Source: Paramecium octaurelia (lineage: Eukaryota > Ciliophora > Oligohymenophorea > Peniculida > Parameciidae). Taken from it: a DNA stretch of 64,000 bases. The notes beneath the pieces were generated by a model. It saw only the letters and a program-made list of their open reading frames with translations, did no database searches and was not told the origin of the DNA. Below, in pieces: positions 23,511-36,200 of the stretch. The position numbers and the translations under genes are program-made. The stretch spans positions 343,442 to 407,441 of the forward strand of contig CAJJDP010000085.1 of NCBI GenBank assembly GCA_905182995.1, written 5' to 3'. Position 1 is the stretch's first letter. Each line of letters opens with the position of its first letter.

Positions 23511-26176
23511 ATTTGTTGCATAAAATCTAATTTAAATTAAATATAATAATAATAATTTAATTAAATTAAATTTTACGATTAAGAGGCTTATTTTGAGAAA
23601 AAGGTCTCATTTACTTAGTTTCAAAAATGTTGATTTTAACAGGATTTGGAATAATAGCAAAAGATTCATACATGTGAGAATTAAGAATAGGTCATAAAAA
23701 GGCTTAGAATTTTTTTAAGGAGTTTAATCAAAATATTAAAATTTGATTTGACTCCTTCTTGAGAAATACTAATAAGTCATTAGCTGAAAGCTATTTCAAT
23801 TATTAGATGAAAAAGAATGAATACGCAACATTAATTATTAATTGGCGATCGGAAATATATAAATACAATTAATTAATAGAATTGAAGAAAATCTCATTAG
23901 ATAGAAGAAAATTCTTAAACTCATTTTATAAGGGAATTATATAGATTAAATTGACAGCCCTTAAGTATTAAATAATTAATTAATAATTATAATAATTGTA
24001 GGTCTTAACAACACAGTTGAAATTTGAGCCATTGACCATCTTACTTATTTATTATTATTGATTAACAAAAACTATAATTGTTGATTAATTTTATCATCAA
24101 AATATATCAAAACTCCTCTTAAAATTAAGATGTTTATTGCTTTCAGTTGTTATCTATTATAATGGAATTGATAAATATGAATGAGGAATTATATAAACGA
24201 AGATTATATTGTTTAATATTTAACTTTAAATCTGGCTCAAAATTAAACATTAAAATGATAATAATTTATCAATATGTGAAATTTCATCAAGAAGGTACGA
24301 GTTAATATTAAAAATTTCTATTTAATATCTTAAATTGTTTATATTTAATTGATTGTGCTGAAATTTATTGGAAGAACAGCGAATAATTTTTGATAGGTTA
24401 GCAAATGTAAATTATTTTTGTAAATTTGTGAATACTGAAAATTTCATTTTAACTTTTAAATGGAAATTTTTATGTTTTTATTTTTCATCCTTTAATTAAA
24501 ATAATCATATCAGCTGAATTTTAGTTGCAAATTTATTTTTATCAAAGCTTAATAACGATTTTACTTCAATTTAAATATTTATTCTTCTTATAATATGGGT
24601 CAGCTGAAACATTCCTTGTTAATTAAACAAATATTGATGATCTATAATTTTATAGAAGTTTACGAAGAACTTCATGTATTATATTCTAGAATATATTGAG
24701 GACATTATATTCTAAGTCAATTATCCTTATTATGTATTTTGGATTTAATAATCATCCTAGAGCTTTTTCTAAGCAATTCAAATTACTTCAATATTAAACT
24801 ACATTAATAAATGATCAGTCTTTGCCTTTAATTTAAATTCTGTCATATATAAGGGATATAGGAATCAAAATTAATATATATCTTTAAGTTTATATACGTG
24901 AATATTTTGCATTCAGATATTTTGATATGAAGTATTTATTGGATTATTAATATTTGAAGAGGTTAGCATGATTTATTAGTTTATATAAATTAATTCAGAA
25001 ATTTCATTCTTTAGTGTTACCAGTTAAGATATTTTCCTTATATTTAATTTAATCCATAAATTGGTAATTTGCAATAGGTTTAAGCGCTTAAATAAATTAA
25101 CTCAGGAATATAAAACTTAATAAAATGAAATCTCTAAAATTAATTTGTAAAAGGGTTCTTCCATTAGATCATAGAGGTATATAATGGCTCAAATTTAATT
25201 ATCCTTATAATAGTTTCCTAATCAAATTTTTTAAATTCATTTGATATTTCAAAGCAATCTTCGAATTTAATATTGAAGCTTTATTATAAGACATTGTATT
25301 AAAATTAACCAAAAAATGATTCAGAAATCAATCTTTTACCAACATTCTCTATGATAGTGTAAATAATGTATGACTGAATAAAATTGATGAATTTCAATAT
25401 CTTATTAATTTTTAAATCATTTTTAAATAAGATTATCTGGAAGTATTGCCAAAATACACTTTTTATTTTGAAAATAACTTACTATAATTAGATTACTAAT
25501 CCATAATTAGTTAGAATTAAAGTTAAGAGGATAGCTTTTAATCAAGAATTTTGTTACAATATTTGAAATTTCAAATAATTTAATTAAGGTATCTACAAAC
25601 AAAGTATTTAATTGATATTTCATTAGGTTCAATAATACAAAGTGAGATGAGGATTAATTTTAAAATAACCTCGTTATGAAGTCAGCAAAAAGGCATAAAT
25701 TAAATTTCTTTATTGAAAACCTCTTTAATAGTTAATCAAACCTGTTTAATCATTAAGTCAAAATAGTTTAATTAAAATTAATTTCTAATTTCACTTTACT
25801 ACCCTCAAAGATATATAAACTATAATATTCTTGAGTTTGATATTCTAAAGAATTAAAATTTGTAGTTTATTAGTAAGAATTCCTTAATTTCCATTTCATT
25901 CATATTTTTATTGATTCGGTCAATTTAAATTGGTAATAAAATCCAAAATAATTTAAAGAATTATTTAAACTATTAAATAGATATCATATTTATTGAATTT
26001 TGAAACAATTAAAGAAATAAACTTAAAAAATGCAAAGATATAGGGTACGTCTCTAATTAAATAATCAATAACATTATAGTTTTGATTGATTTGACTTTGT
26101 AGATCGTAGGAGACCAATGAATTTGAAGAATAAATTATCAGAATCAATTTAATAGAATCATATTCAACATCATATT
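23511..26176. other. Gene-poor, very AT-rich region, 2.7 kb
   Basis: Long stretch dominated by TTAATT/AAATTA words. Short protein-like pieces appear around 23600-23990 on the plus strand (for example SLDRRKFLNSFYKG) and 25965-26176 on the minus strand, but none extends into a gene model. It could be decayed coding sequence or germline-type DNA kept in the macronucleus. Unusually long for a Paramecium intergenic region. Confidence 0.45.
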
Positions 26177-27115
26177 TCACATAGTATATACAAAAACCCT
26201 TTCCCACAAATCATCACATACCATTGTTTTACAATCACGAGAAAAACAAATCTAGGCATCAGCTTCAACTTTTTCATAAATTTTAATTTCTTCACCTTTT
26301 GAAATATCAACAAATGCAATTTTATTATCATTATTTTTAATAACCAATTATTGATCATTTTAAGAAAATTATGCTATTTTAATTGAATTGAAAGATCCTT
26401 TAAATGTCCTAAGCAGTTTTTTTCTTTATATATTCCATAATTAATAAATCTATCTATTTTTTTCATTTAATCCTTCAGTCAATAACATATGGCCATTGTA
26501 AGAGAATGAAATTGAAATGCTGCTTAAGATATTGGTTTTCCAAAATTGTTTAAGTTTACCATTTTTTGTATAATATATATGAATGATACAAATTGATTTA
26601 CTAATAGCTCCAAGAAAATATTCCAGATGATGAATTGATAAATGAACAATTTCTTGATAACATGGAATTCTCTACAATAGTTTCCTATTACTTACACACC
26701 AAATTCGAATCTGCAAGTCTTTACTAGAACTTACCAGCAAATTTGATTATGTAAATTTTAAACAATTAATGAAATTAGTTTTTTCTTCCAGTCTAAATTA
26801 TTTTGCATTATGCTTTAAATTTATCACCCAGACTTTAGGATCTTAGACGTAGTTGCTATAATTTTAATTTTCATAAACTGGATCACTATCCTCGCTATAT
26901 GCAAGCCAATTTACATCCTAAGAAATAGCAATATCATTAATTGATCTGCTTATTATCTTACGACTATAGCAATTTTCTTGTTGATCCCAAATTCTAATCC
27001 ATCCCATTTCACTACCTATCACAATCCATCTAGAATCAGAAGAAATAGCAATAGTTGAATGATAGAGTAAATTTTCCAATTTGGTTTTTAGAGTGGGTTT
27101 TTGTAATGCTAGCAT
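26177..27115 (-). CDS. WD40-repeat protein, 312 aa
   Basis: Single-exon gene of 312 residues. At least three WD40-type blades are visible: SSDSRWIVIGSEMGWIRIWD, LLVSSSKDLQIRIWC, and YNGHMLLTEGLNEKNRQIYQ ending LWN, with weaker blades near the C-terminus (SRDCKTMVCDDLWERVFVY). WD40 propellers are protein-interaction platforms; the partner is unknown. Four to five recognisable blades are fewer than the seven of a full propeller, so the gene may be an N-terminally shortened paralogue or the other blades are too divergent to see. Further open sequence in another frame downstream (to 25965) could be an additional exon. Confidence 0.7.
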
Positions 27116-27613
27116 TCAAAGCTAGGTTCTCAAAAATATATATTTATTATTGTAAAAATCACACAAATAATTATCCTCAATATATATCACAAAATTTTAT
27201 TATTATTTATTTCATAATTTTTTTTGAAAGCATTTTAACAAATAACTTAAATAACAAAGATATTATTGATATTTCAATCTAAAATCATATAAGCTATTGG
27301 TAGAAATCAATCTGAAGTTATTTCACGTGTTCAAACACATAGTTGAATCAAATTCTCTTCATATATTGATATGTTAAATCAACTGGTTTTGGCCAAAGAA
27401 AAGATCAATTACTTAAATTAAATATAACAGTTTTGTGAACTTCAAAAGTACAAGTTTTATATCATGTTATTTAAATTTACTGAATATAATGCATATGGAT
27501 AATCCTTGAATTCGAATTATTAATTTAAATCCTTTGTTCAATTCAGCATTTAACTTATAACATATATGGCAGCATTACTTTAATATTTTTTAATAAAATA
27601 AATAATAATCTGC
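27116..27613. other. Intergenic region, 498 bp
   Basis: AT-rich spacer between divergently transcribed genes (WD40 gene on minus, 98-aa gene on plus). No feature recognised. Confidence 0.45.
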
Positions 27614-27910
27614 ATGGGTTGTTCCTAAAGCGTAACAGCAGATGACAACCAAGCTGTGATTCTTATTAAGCCAAAGACTCTTAAATTCAAGCCTCACAAT
27701 TCCAATACGGAATCTATTTTAAAGAAAAAGTATACTGACGGAAGTGGATAGGCTTTTTACATTATCCCAACTGAAGGAGCTTCTTTCTCAAAAGTTCCAG
27801 TCTTAAGAGGGCCCGATTCGAATCAACTTGTATTGAGAAGACGATAATCCAAGTTATCAAGTAGTCCCACAATTACAGAGAAGGTGCAAACTTAGCCAAT
27901 GTCTTTCTGA
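27614..27910 (+). CDS. Putative N-myristoylated small protein, 98 aa
   Basis: Intronless, 98 residues, starting MGCSQSVTADDNQ: Gly2 for myristoylation and Cys3 for palmitoylation. The rest is polar and basic with Ser/Pro-rich patches (LRRRQSKLSSSPTITEKV), consistent with a disordered, membrane-tethered phosphoprotein. It has no recognised domain. It converges on the next gene with 68 bp between stops. Confidence 0.7.
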
Positions 27911-27978
27911 GAATAATTGAATAAATGAATATATGTTGTCCATATTTTAATAAAAATCCAAAATAAATTATTTATTAT

Positions 27979-28434
27979 TCATAAAGGAGAATCCCAAGGT
28001 CCAAAAGAATTACTTTTGTTTAAAACATTTATGGGGGATTTAAAATTTAACTTAATTTTCTTGGCAGTAGAAATATCAGTTTAAATCTTAGGCATATCTG
28101 TGATAAATCTCTTATGAAAGTTGGGTTTACAACTATTATTTGGAAATCTACTTAACAGTTCCTTCTTTTTTGGTTTAATTATTTCATGGACTGATATCAA
28201 TCTTAAAATAGTTCCCTAGTCATCCGAAGGAGGGTTCCATGGTTTTGGATTTAAAGTGTTTTGCGATTTATAATACAACTTCAACCTTTATGAAAAAGTC
28301 AAATGAGGAAATTTTTATTGAGGGGGAGAATAACTCAAAGGTTAACCAACAAAAAGCTTTGGTTCTAATGGAGGAATTGGAGATTATCGTTATCTTACCA
28401 ATGACTTGCTCATCCTCAATTTGTTTGTATTCAT
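27979..28434 (-). CDS. Small basic unknown protein, 151 aa
   Basis: Intronless frame of 151 residues in the ciliate code, starting MNTNKLRMSKSLVRQRQSP. It is basic and proline-rich with many Ser/Lys (for example PKPWNPPSDDQGTILRLISV and SFGPWDSPL at the end) and probably disordered. No family was recognised. A short 29-codon frame upstream on the same strand (about 28475-28567, MSFQEILESLLRIGFVHCC...) has protein-like composition but cannot be linked to it. Confidence 0.6.
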
Positions 28435-28569
28435 AATTTATAATAAATTAAAATATTTGAGATTTTTTAAGTGTTCAATAAAGAGAATATTTTGAGATCT
28501 GCTCCTGTTCACAACAATGAACAAAACCAATTCTAAGTAAAGATTCTAAAATTTCTTGAAAAGACATAT

Positions 28570-29013
28570 TCAAAATTTTGAAGGTTGTTTAATTATTGGA
28601 ATTTTGAGATTTTTACATCTGGAGAAATATTTTACATATAAACTGAGCGGATAATATAGCATGTTAATTTAAATCTTCCTGAATTATTAAATTTGGATAA
28701 CTTATATCTAATGTAGTAGCGATTAATGATGTTGAAAATACTATGACCATCTTATATCCGAAATTTATTTGAGTAATGAATCTCGACGCTTGGTGCCCAT
28801 ATTGTTAATGTAAAGAATTTCTTCTACTATAATAGAACTCTTAATTGGAGATTGAGTAGTATTTTCATTAAAGATTATAAATGGAATGCAAATTAAAAAT
28901 AAATTTTTCTCAAATTTATTAAATAGATTAAGATATGTCATCCCACGAGTTAGGAAATCAGCAAAACATGTGAAATCATAACAATCTATAATTATAACAA
29001 GCAATATTATCAT
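28570..29013 (-). CDS. Possible small protein with N-terminal hydrophobic segment, 147 aa
   Basis: Uninterrupted frame of 147 codons ending at TGA 28570-28572. It starts MIILLVIIIDCYDF, which could be a signal peptide or membrane anchor, followed by a mixed region (ENTTQSPIKSSIIVEEILYI) and a Gln/Arg-rich part. No homologue recognised. Composition is acceptable for a protein, but there is no intron or conserved motif to prove it. With only TGA as stop, chance frames of this size are not rare. Confidence 0.35.
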
Positions 29014-29561
29014 CTTTAAATAATAATTAAATTAATTTGATAATTTTAACAATCAATCAAACTTATGAATAAATAAAAATATATCATATTCTTAATTATT
29101 TTTGAGGAAAATATAATCTAGATTTCTACTTTTTGATTTAAGAATTAGGTTATAAGTCAGTCAATATAGCATAGGGCAGAATCATATTATTATAAGTAGT
29201 AAATTGAAATTAGAAAACTTGAATTAAATTATGATAATATGAAATAAATCGCAAGTTTACTAATATTTTAAGATCGTATACAGTCTTTAATTATTTATCG
29301 AAGTTATTTTTGCTGGTTCTTTATCAATTCAGACTAATTTCCTTAGATTTGTATTTTGTTAGAATTTATAAAATTCTGAGATCCTTCATTTTAGATTAGC
29401 CAGAAAGAAATCAAATGATTATTCTCTTTAATAATTTGACTGACTTCTATGGCTATTATTATCCCTAGTTGATATCAAAAATTAATTATAATTTAATACT
29501 TTAAATTAGGTTTGGATTCTTTTATTCTATGAGTTTTATTTGTGACATTATTAATTAAATT
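29014..29561. other. Intergenic region, 548 bp
   Basis: AT-rich spacer upstream of the phosphatase-fold gene. Nothing recognised. Confidence 0.4.
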
Positions 29562-30323
29562 ATGTTCGGATATATTTTAGCATGGCTGTGTCAATTAATT
29601 GATAAGACTATTACGCTTATACGTAAAAGAATAAGACCGAAAAAGAAGTTTGGACTAGGACGTTATCAGTAAATCCCTAGGTCAAATTCATCATATACTG
29701 GGAGATTGAAATTACTGATAGGATTGGAGGGGACTCTTGTTTGTACAAGTCCTACTCCAGTTCAAGGGTGGGATAAAATCAATATCAAGTAAGATGCATG
29801 CAATATTTGTTTTCAGATATCACTCAGGACTCACCCAGGAATTTTATGTTAAACATCGCCCATATCTAGACCAATTTTTATTGAGTGTTTCAGAAATTTA
29901 TGATGTCAGCATTTATACAACCCAAATTTAAGAGTTTGCTGCTCCTATAATAAATCGATTTTGCATTCAATTCAAACTTAATTTTTACAGATAAAAGTAA
30001 ATTTTATTTTTCACATAGTCATGTGTATAATCTCGCAATAAAATCAGAAAGGAAATCAATATGACAACATCTAATCCTCATAATGTAATATTTGTGGATT
30101 ATGATGAGGATTAATGCTTAGGTATAAATTTTAGAAATCCATAAAAGCCAACTCTGAAAATGCTTATCAAATATAATAGTATAATGGTCAAGACAATGAT
30201 ACTGAATTGTTGAAATTGAAGGACTTCTTAATTCATGCAGAATCATAGATGAAAGTTCGTAAAGAGCAAGATCCTAGCGTTACAATTTAAGACATATTAT
30301 TAGAACTAACAGAAGAGGATTGA
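29562..30323 (+). CDS. FCP1/SCP (NLI-interacting factor)-like phosphatase-fold protein, catalytic residues missing
   Basis: 235 residues after introns 29789..29816 (CAG end) and 30122..30147 (AAG end). The fold is recognised from the order of FCP/SCP landmarks: an N-terminal strand RLKLLIGLEGTLVCT at the place of LVLDLDETLVHS; the V-K-x-R-P block (FYVKHRPYLDQFLLSVSEIY, then DVSIYTT); APIIN matching DPVIN; a NVIFVDYDED strand at the place of VIIVDNSP; and ANSENAYQIQQYNGQDND-L matching the family's pENai.i..f.gd..D.eL. Active members use DxDx(T/V): the first Asp is the nucleophile. Here those positions are Gly54 and Glu56 (G-L-E-G-T), so a non-catalytic pseudophosphatase is likely. A hydrophobic N-terminus (MFGYILAWLCQLI) could anchor it. 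Confidence 0.75.
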
Positions 30324-30519
30324 TAATGAACTATAAATATAAATAAAATAATACAAAAGTAATATTGTTAAAAATATAAGATTTTAAAGTATTGGATTTG
30401 AATGAAAAATAACTATTACATTAAATCATTGTAATAATATGAATTACATTAATAAATGTAAAAAATCACTAATATTCATTTTTTGGATGATAAAATTGAA
30501 TCTATGTATAGAATTGATT
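30324..30519. other. Intergenic AT-rich spacer
   Basis: Low-complexity AT-rich sequence following the phosphatase-fold gene; no feature seen. Confidence 0.35.
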
Positions 30520-30950
30520 TTAATATTAAATTTTTTATTAAATATAATACAAATTTGCCGACTCCTCCAACTAAACTCTCTTTAATAGACTAATAATAAA
30601 AATTTTATCGCAATCATATGGAAGATCAACAATAATTTTAATGAGAAGTTAAATCATTACATCAGATTTAATTAATAAATAGATAATAATTCAATTGAAA
30701 TACTCCATGAATTAGCTAATAGTCAACTAATTAGAAGTTCTAAAATAATGGAGACTCTCACAAACAATAAATGAATGTATAAGATTCTTTCATAAAAAAA
30801 TGAAAATACTGTACAATAGAAGATTAAATAGTTTAAAGAGTTAAGAAAGTTATGAAATTATTAAAGCGAAATAAGATAAAATAAATGGAGAAAAGTAGCA
30901 TTACAATTTAAAAAAGGATAAAAAGTAATATTTCAGTAAGTTATCATGCT
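30520..30950 (+). pseudogene. Possible relic of a coiled-coil gene
   Basis: Successive protein-like pieces on the plus strand lie in different frames: NTNLPTPPTKLSLIDQQQKF (about 30549-30640), then EKLNHYIRFNQQIDNNSIEI and ELANSQLIRSSKIMETL (about 30640-30762), then a K/E-rich piece to about 30950. The shift between the first two sits in a short T run and no intron of normal form spans it. This looks like a host gene fragment that has lost its frame, or sequencing errors in homopolymers. Confidence 0.3.
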
Positions 30951-31695
30951 GTTGACTATTTTTATTCCAAAAATATAGCTTTATTTAAATTTAAGACTAT
31001 CTAAATCACGAGACATAATTTTAAATTTAATTTAATAAGAGAAAATAAAATTTAATTGATTGATTTTTGGTTTATTTACATTTATTGATCATAAGAATAA
31101 TTCATGTAATGGAATGTTCATACTTTTTTAATATGAGTGATATAATACAAAGGAAATACTTATATCATCTATCGATAACATTAAATAAGAAAGATGAACT
31201 TTTTAGATTATGTTTATAAAAAAATATTCGTTCTCTCATTTTGTATTTAACTATTTGTTTGACCTGTCAATTATCCTAATAAATAACTATATTGAGTTTG
31301 CTAAGCTGTGGTTTTTAACTAGTACAAGAGATATATTTAAATAATATTGAGTTGATTTAGGAATTTTAGAAAATTAAGTAATCACCTGGAAATATAGAAT
31401 GGTAATTATCACAAGAACGAAATAAAGACATCAGACCTCCTGTAGTTGTGTTTTATCCTCTCAACTTTGAAGATGAATTTTATATGAGCCATGTTCTGAT
31501 TATTTCTTCTCAGTTCAAATTAGAAAATAATTAATTTTTGAATTCTATCATTAAGCATTGTAAATTCGTATATTATAATGATTAATCACATAACATGACA
31601 GGAATAAATTAATTTCTAAATATTTTGTAATTATACGTCATTCAGTGGTTTATGAGCAGTGTGGACAAAAAGAAATCTAATAAAATATATTATTT
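30951..31695. other. Region upstream of the desaturase gene
   Basis: Contains a plus-strand open stretch (about 31370-31640) with protein-like composition (RNKDIRPPVVVFYPLNFEDE...), which runs on into the desaturase coding region in another frame without a TGA. I could not make a gene of it; it may be a relic or chance. The rest is AT-rich spacer. Confidence 0.3.
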
Positions 31696-32659
31696 ATGTA
31701 AATATTTGAGACCATTGTCAAGTACTGTGACAAAAAGGATATCAAGTTAATAGAGTCAGGATGGTTGCTATACTGTCACGTATTGGGTGTGATTGGTATA
31801 ATTTGGAGCTTCTTCTTGGAGTCAGAATTGTTCTACAAATACTACCTTGTAAATAATTCCATTAAATTTAGGCCTTCTTAATCTGGCATTGCCTTACAGG
31901 ATTAGGAATCACGGGTGGAGCTCACAGATTATGGGCGCATAAATCCTACAAAGCATCATGGCCAATTAGAGTTTTCTTGATGTTTATGAATTCAAATTGT
32001 TTCTAAGGAAGTATCTGGCATTGGAGTAGAGATCACAGACTTCACCACAAGTTTAGTGTATGAAACTTAATATCATCATAGGATACACCATTGGATCCAC
32101 ACAATTCTTAATAAGGATTGTTTTTCTCTCATTGTGGATGGTTATTGAAAAACAAGAGCAAGGAGTTAGTTGAAGAAGGAATGAAGCTCGATTTGTCCGA
32201 TTTGAAGGCCGATTCCGTTGTAATGTTCTAAAAGAGACATTATTATAAAATGGCTTTCCTTTGGGCTTTCATCATCCCTGCTTTGACTGGTTTGATAATA
32301 AGCGACAAGTGGTTCTTCAGTCTTTTGTTCTTAGGCTTCGGCAAATACATCTTCACTTTGAATGCCACATGGTATTGCTCAATCATAAAGTTAGGTGTGT
32401 TAATTCAATCTGCCACTTTTATGGAAGCAGAAAGTGGAATCCAAGAATCGAACCAAGAGACAACATCTTCGTCTCATTGATTACATTGGGTGAAGGATGG
32501 CATAACTGGCATCACGAATATCCAAGAGATTGGAGAGCCTCCAAAAATGAGTGGTGGATGATCAACCCAACATGCTCATTTATTTAGATGTGTGAATATA
32601 TTGGATTAGTAAATACCAAAAGAGCAAAATTGGAAGAAAAGGTGAAATATGATTATTGA
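31696..32659 (+). CDS. SCD: Stearoyl-CoA (delta-9) desaturase
   Basis: 297 residues after introns 31849..31871, 32058..32081 and 32372..32394, closing exactly in frame. All three histidine boxes of the membrane acyl-CoA desaturases are present: HRLWAH (69-74), HRLHH (106-110) and HNWHH within EGWHNWHHEYPRDW (from 246). The family's DPHN and GLFFSHCGWLL motifs follow the second box, and NSICHFYG takes the place of NSaaHmyG. The enzyme is an ER di-iron protein that puts a cis double bond at C9 of saturated acyl-CoA using cytochrome b5 electrons. Hydrophobic segments flank the boxes as usual. No fused cytochrome b5 domain is seen. The start is chosen at the ATG giving MQIFETIVKYCDKKD; other ATGs just upstream are out of frame. 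Confidence 0.95.
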
Positions 32660-33208
32660 TTTATTATTCATTTGAAACACAAATAAAATTCTTAATTTTA
32701 ATTATATTCATATTCTTAAACTTATATTATTTCTTATTTTGAAGCTTCATTTAATATTCTTAAAAATTAAAATTAGTAAAATCACTTCGAAAAATATTAT
32801 GCACAATTTCATTATAATACATATTGCATCATAGTGTTTAATGACTATGGCATTCCTTAGGATAAGTAATCAAATACTCACAATTCTATACTATAATGAT
32901 CAAACTTAAAGTTGTTAGCTATGTCTAAGATACCATATAATTCATCAAAGCGTTGGATTATTGCCAAAATTATCAAATAACACTCTGTTTTCAAGTCTGA
33001 AAAAGAATTAAATAAAAAATGTAAGGTCAGATTTGGTTTCATTATGGCTTGAGTTGTAAAATATGTAGTTTGAAGATGAAATTATTTTGGCTACATATTG
33101 AAATGAGAAGACATGATATTAGTGATTCAAAAGTATATCACAGATTGAAATCAAAGATCAAATTAATCCTGGATCAGACCAAATTTATAAATATTATAAT
33201 TATTGATT
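32660..33208. other. Intergenic region, 549 bp
   Basis: AT-rich spacer between convergent genes (desaturase on plus, P-type ATPase on minus). Short chance frames only. Confidence 0.4.
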
Positions 33209-36200
33209 TCATAATAAATCAAAATACAACGCATCTTTCCCACCAACTTGGATAATTTGTTTTTGATTTTGAGGCTCTTATCTAATTAGATTAATTAAAA
33301 GATTTACCATCCATTTTCTTCCTTCAGCCCATATTAACATAATCAATGCAAATGGCAGAGCACATATTCCATAATGAATGAATAATAGATCTCTAGTTCC
33401 AAATACGGTATTGAACACTTCAATATAGGAAAGAGCTACGGTCAACATGAATTCCACCCAAAATCCAAAGAACATATAGTAATTGGAGAACCCTATAATG
33501 AAATAATAATTGAGTACCTTAAAAGGTTCCTGCGTTTTTCAAAGATCTCAAACCTTAATAATTGCATATTTGCCCAACCACAATGCCATAGAAAAATGAA
33601 GTCTAAGCATAATTTGAAGCCTCAGTTGTGAAACAATAAGGTCTTTTAGTGTAGGGAGAGACTAAATTAACGCTACAAGGAGCCCATTAAAACACTTCCT
33701 TTAATTCTCCATCTTTGCATTCAATATAAGCCATTCTTAGATCTAATTTAGCATGATTAGCATAAATCCAATCGATTTCCTCAATCTCTTCCTCAGGGAA
33801 TGGAAAATCACATTTTCCATTTTCATAAATTCTTTTTAAATTCGAATTTCCAAACCAAGGGTCAGTTGGATCATACTAATCCCCTGTTTTCGGCAGAATG
33901 GTTTCTCTTACTCCTATAAATAGTAAATCTTATGGATTAAATCCAAAATCATACAAAGTTACAAACCATTAGAAATAACCACAATAGGTTGATAGAACTC
34001 CATTCTACACATATGCATAGACCAACAACTTTCCACTCACAAGATGTTCATCTTGAGACCGAGGCCTTCTTGTCATAATATCTATGTCTGCATCTTCAAA
34101 AACATATGTAGTGCAAGGGAAAATATCTGTTCCAATATCAATACATAAGATCAACACAGTAGTCAAGGGTAAAGGAATTCTAAAGATAACAAATCCTAAA
34201 AATGGAAGTAATTCTGAGATATTGGAAGTCAAACAATATGCAATACTCTTCTTCAAGTTGTCAAAGATCTTTCTTCCTTCTTCAATTCCAACGACAATAC
34301 TTGAGAAATCGTCATTCAACAGAATCATATCAGCAGCATCTTTTGCAACATCAGAACCAGTAATTCCCATAGCAATTCCAATATCAGCCTTCTTAATTGC
34401 TGGACTGTCATTGACTCCATCTCCTGTAACTGCAACTATGTGACCTCTCCTTTAACAACCAGCCACAATAATCAACTTTTATGCTGGACTTGTTCTTGCA
34501 AACACTAATTATGGTTTACTTAACCATTCTTATAGTTGTCTTCCTTTATCTTCTTCAGGTAAACCTTCATCATCAATAGCCATTTTGGTTAATTTATCTC
34601 CGTGAATTACTAAAGCATTTGATTGATGGAATGCCTCTTCAAAAGAGATACCCTTCTCTTACATCAATTCATCAACAGTTTTTTCAGTAATAATATTACA
34701 TTACCTTGCAATTGCAGCAGCAGTAACTGGTTAATCTCCAGTAACCATAATAACTTAAATACCAGCTGTCTTACATTTTATAACAGCGTAAGGTACATTA
34801 TCCTTTGGAGGATCAATTAAGGATATCAAACCAACAAAGACTTATTTGTTAAATGGGAAATTCATCTTATCAAGGTTAAATTAATATCCTATTGGGAATT
34901 ATTCTTTTGGTAAATGCAATTTAGAGAATCCAAGTACTCTTTCTCCTTATCTTCCAAATTATTCATTTATTTAAACGAATGATTGTTCCCATTTTTCATC
35001 TTTTAATTCTACTCTTCCATTGTTATATGCTGAGTCACAAAGTCCCCAAATTCTTTCAGGTGCACCTTTAGTTAAAAGACAATAATGTGAATCTGGAGTT
35101 TCATACTCAACTATGATAAATGCATATTTATTGGTTGAATTAAAGGGCATCTTGGCCATCTTATGCTCATTATCCCTTGCAACTTATCTGCTTTGTCTAG
35201 TTTAAATGATATCGTTTATTGGTTAAAAGAATTTAATTAAGGCTGTTTCTGAAGCATCACCAATTGTTGGTTTTTCTTAACATGTCATTTTCTGGAAATT
35301 CTGATTCCATTTTTCAATTGCCTCTTTCATTTTTTAATCTTTTTGTTATTGATTCAAACCAATGGCATTTTAAATTCTGATTTATTGTTCCTAAGGAAGA
35401 GCAGTATCAAAAGTAGCCTCAGAACATAGAATTGCAGTTTCATGCAACGTTTTAAATCCGACTTCATTGAGATCATATTCATAATTAAATTTAGGTCCCA
35501 TCTTCTCTTTATTCGCTCCCTTGTATTTTTTATTGTTATACCACAAATTTTCAACAGTCATCTTATTTTAAGTCAAAGTACCAGTTTTATCTGAACAAAT
35601 ACATGATCTTTAATATAAAGCATAAATTTTACGTAGATCCCAAAGTTTCAACTCCTTCCAAATTCTTTACCAACACCTTTTTGTATGCTAATTTCTTCGC
35701 TGTTAGAGTTAAAGCTACTGTTACTGTTGCTAGAAGTCCTTCTGGAACATTTGCGACAATAATACCAATAGCAAATACAAGATTAGTAATGGCGGCTATA
35801 ATTATCAATATATTTTACGATATCCAATAATGAAACCCAAAACAAAAAATATGACACCTATGGAAATAGCAATTACTGCTATATATTTAATGAACACATT
35901 TAGTTCCCTTCTTAGAGTTGTATCATCTCCTCCAGAACTATCGACCAATCCTGCAATTTATCCAATAACAGTATTATCTCCAGTAAATACAACCATTCCC
36001 TTCCCATTACCCTATTTTTCAATATTTCAATTATACTTCTTTACAAAGAGTACCAAAAAATGCCAAATTTTTAGTTTCCAAAGGGTTAGTCTGATTAGTA
36101 CACTCAGGCGATCTTAATAATAATAATGACTCCCCTGTAAGACTTGAGTTATCCACCTTCATTTCATTGCTCTCCAATATTCTGATGTCGGCTGGAATTC

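Noticed and set aside
31200-31690. Plus-strand open frame upstream of the desaturase with protein-like text
   Set aside because: It has no in-frame TGA before running into the desaturase exon in another frame, and no start or intron set gives a bounded gene; long chance frames are expected when only TGA stops.
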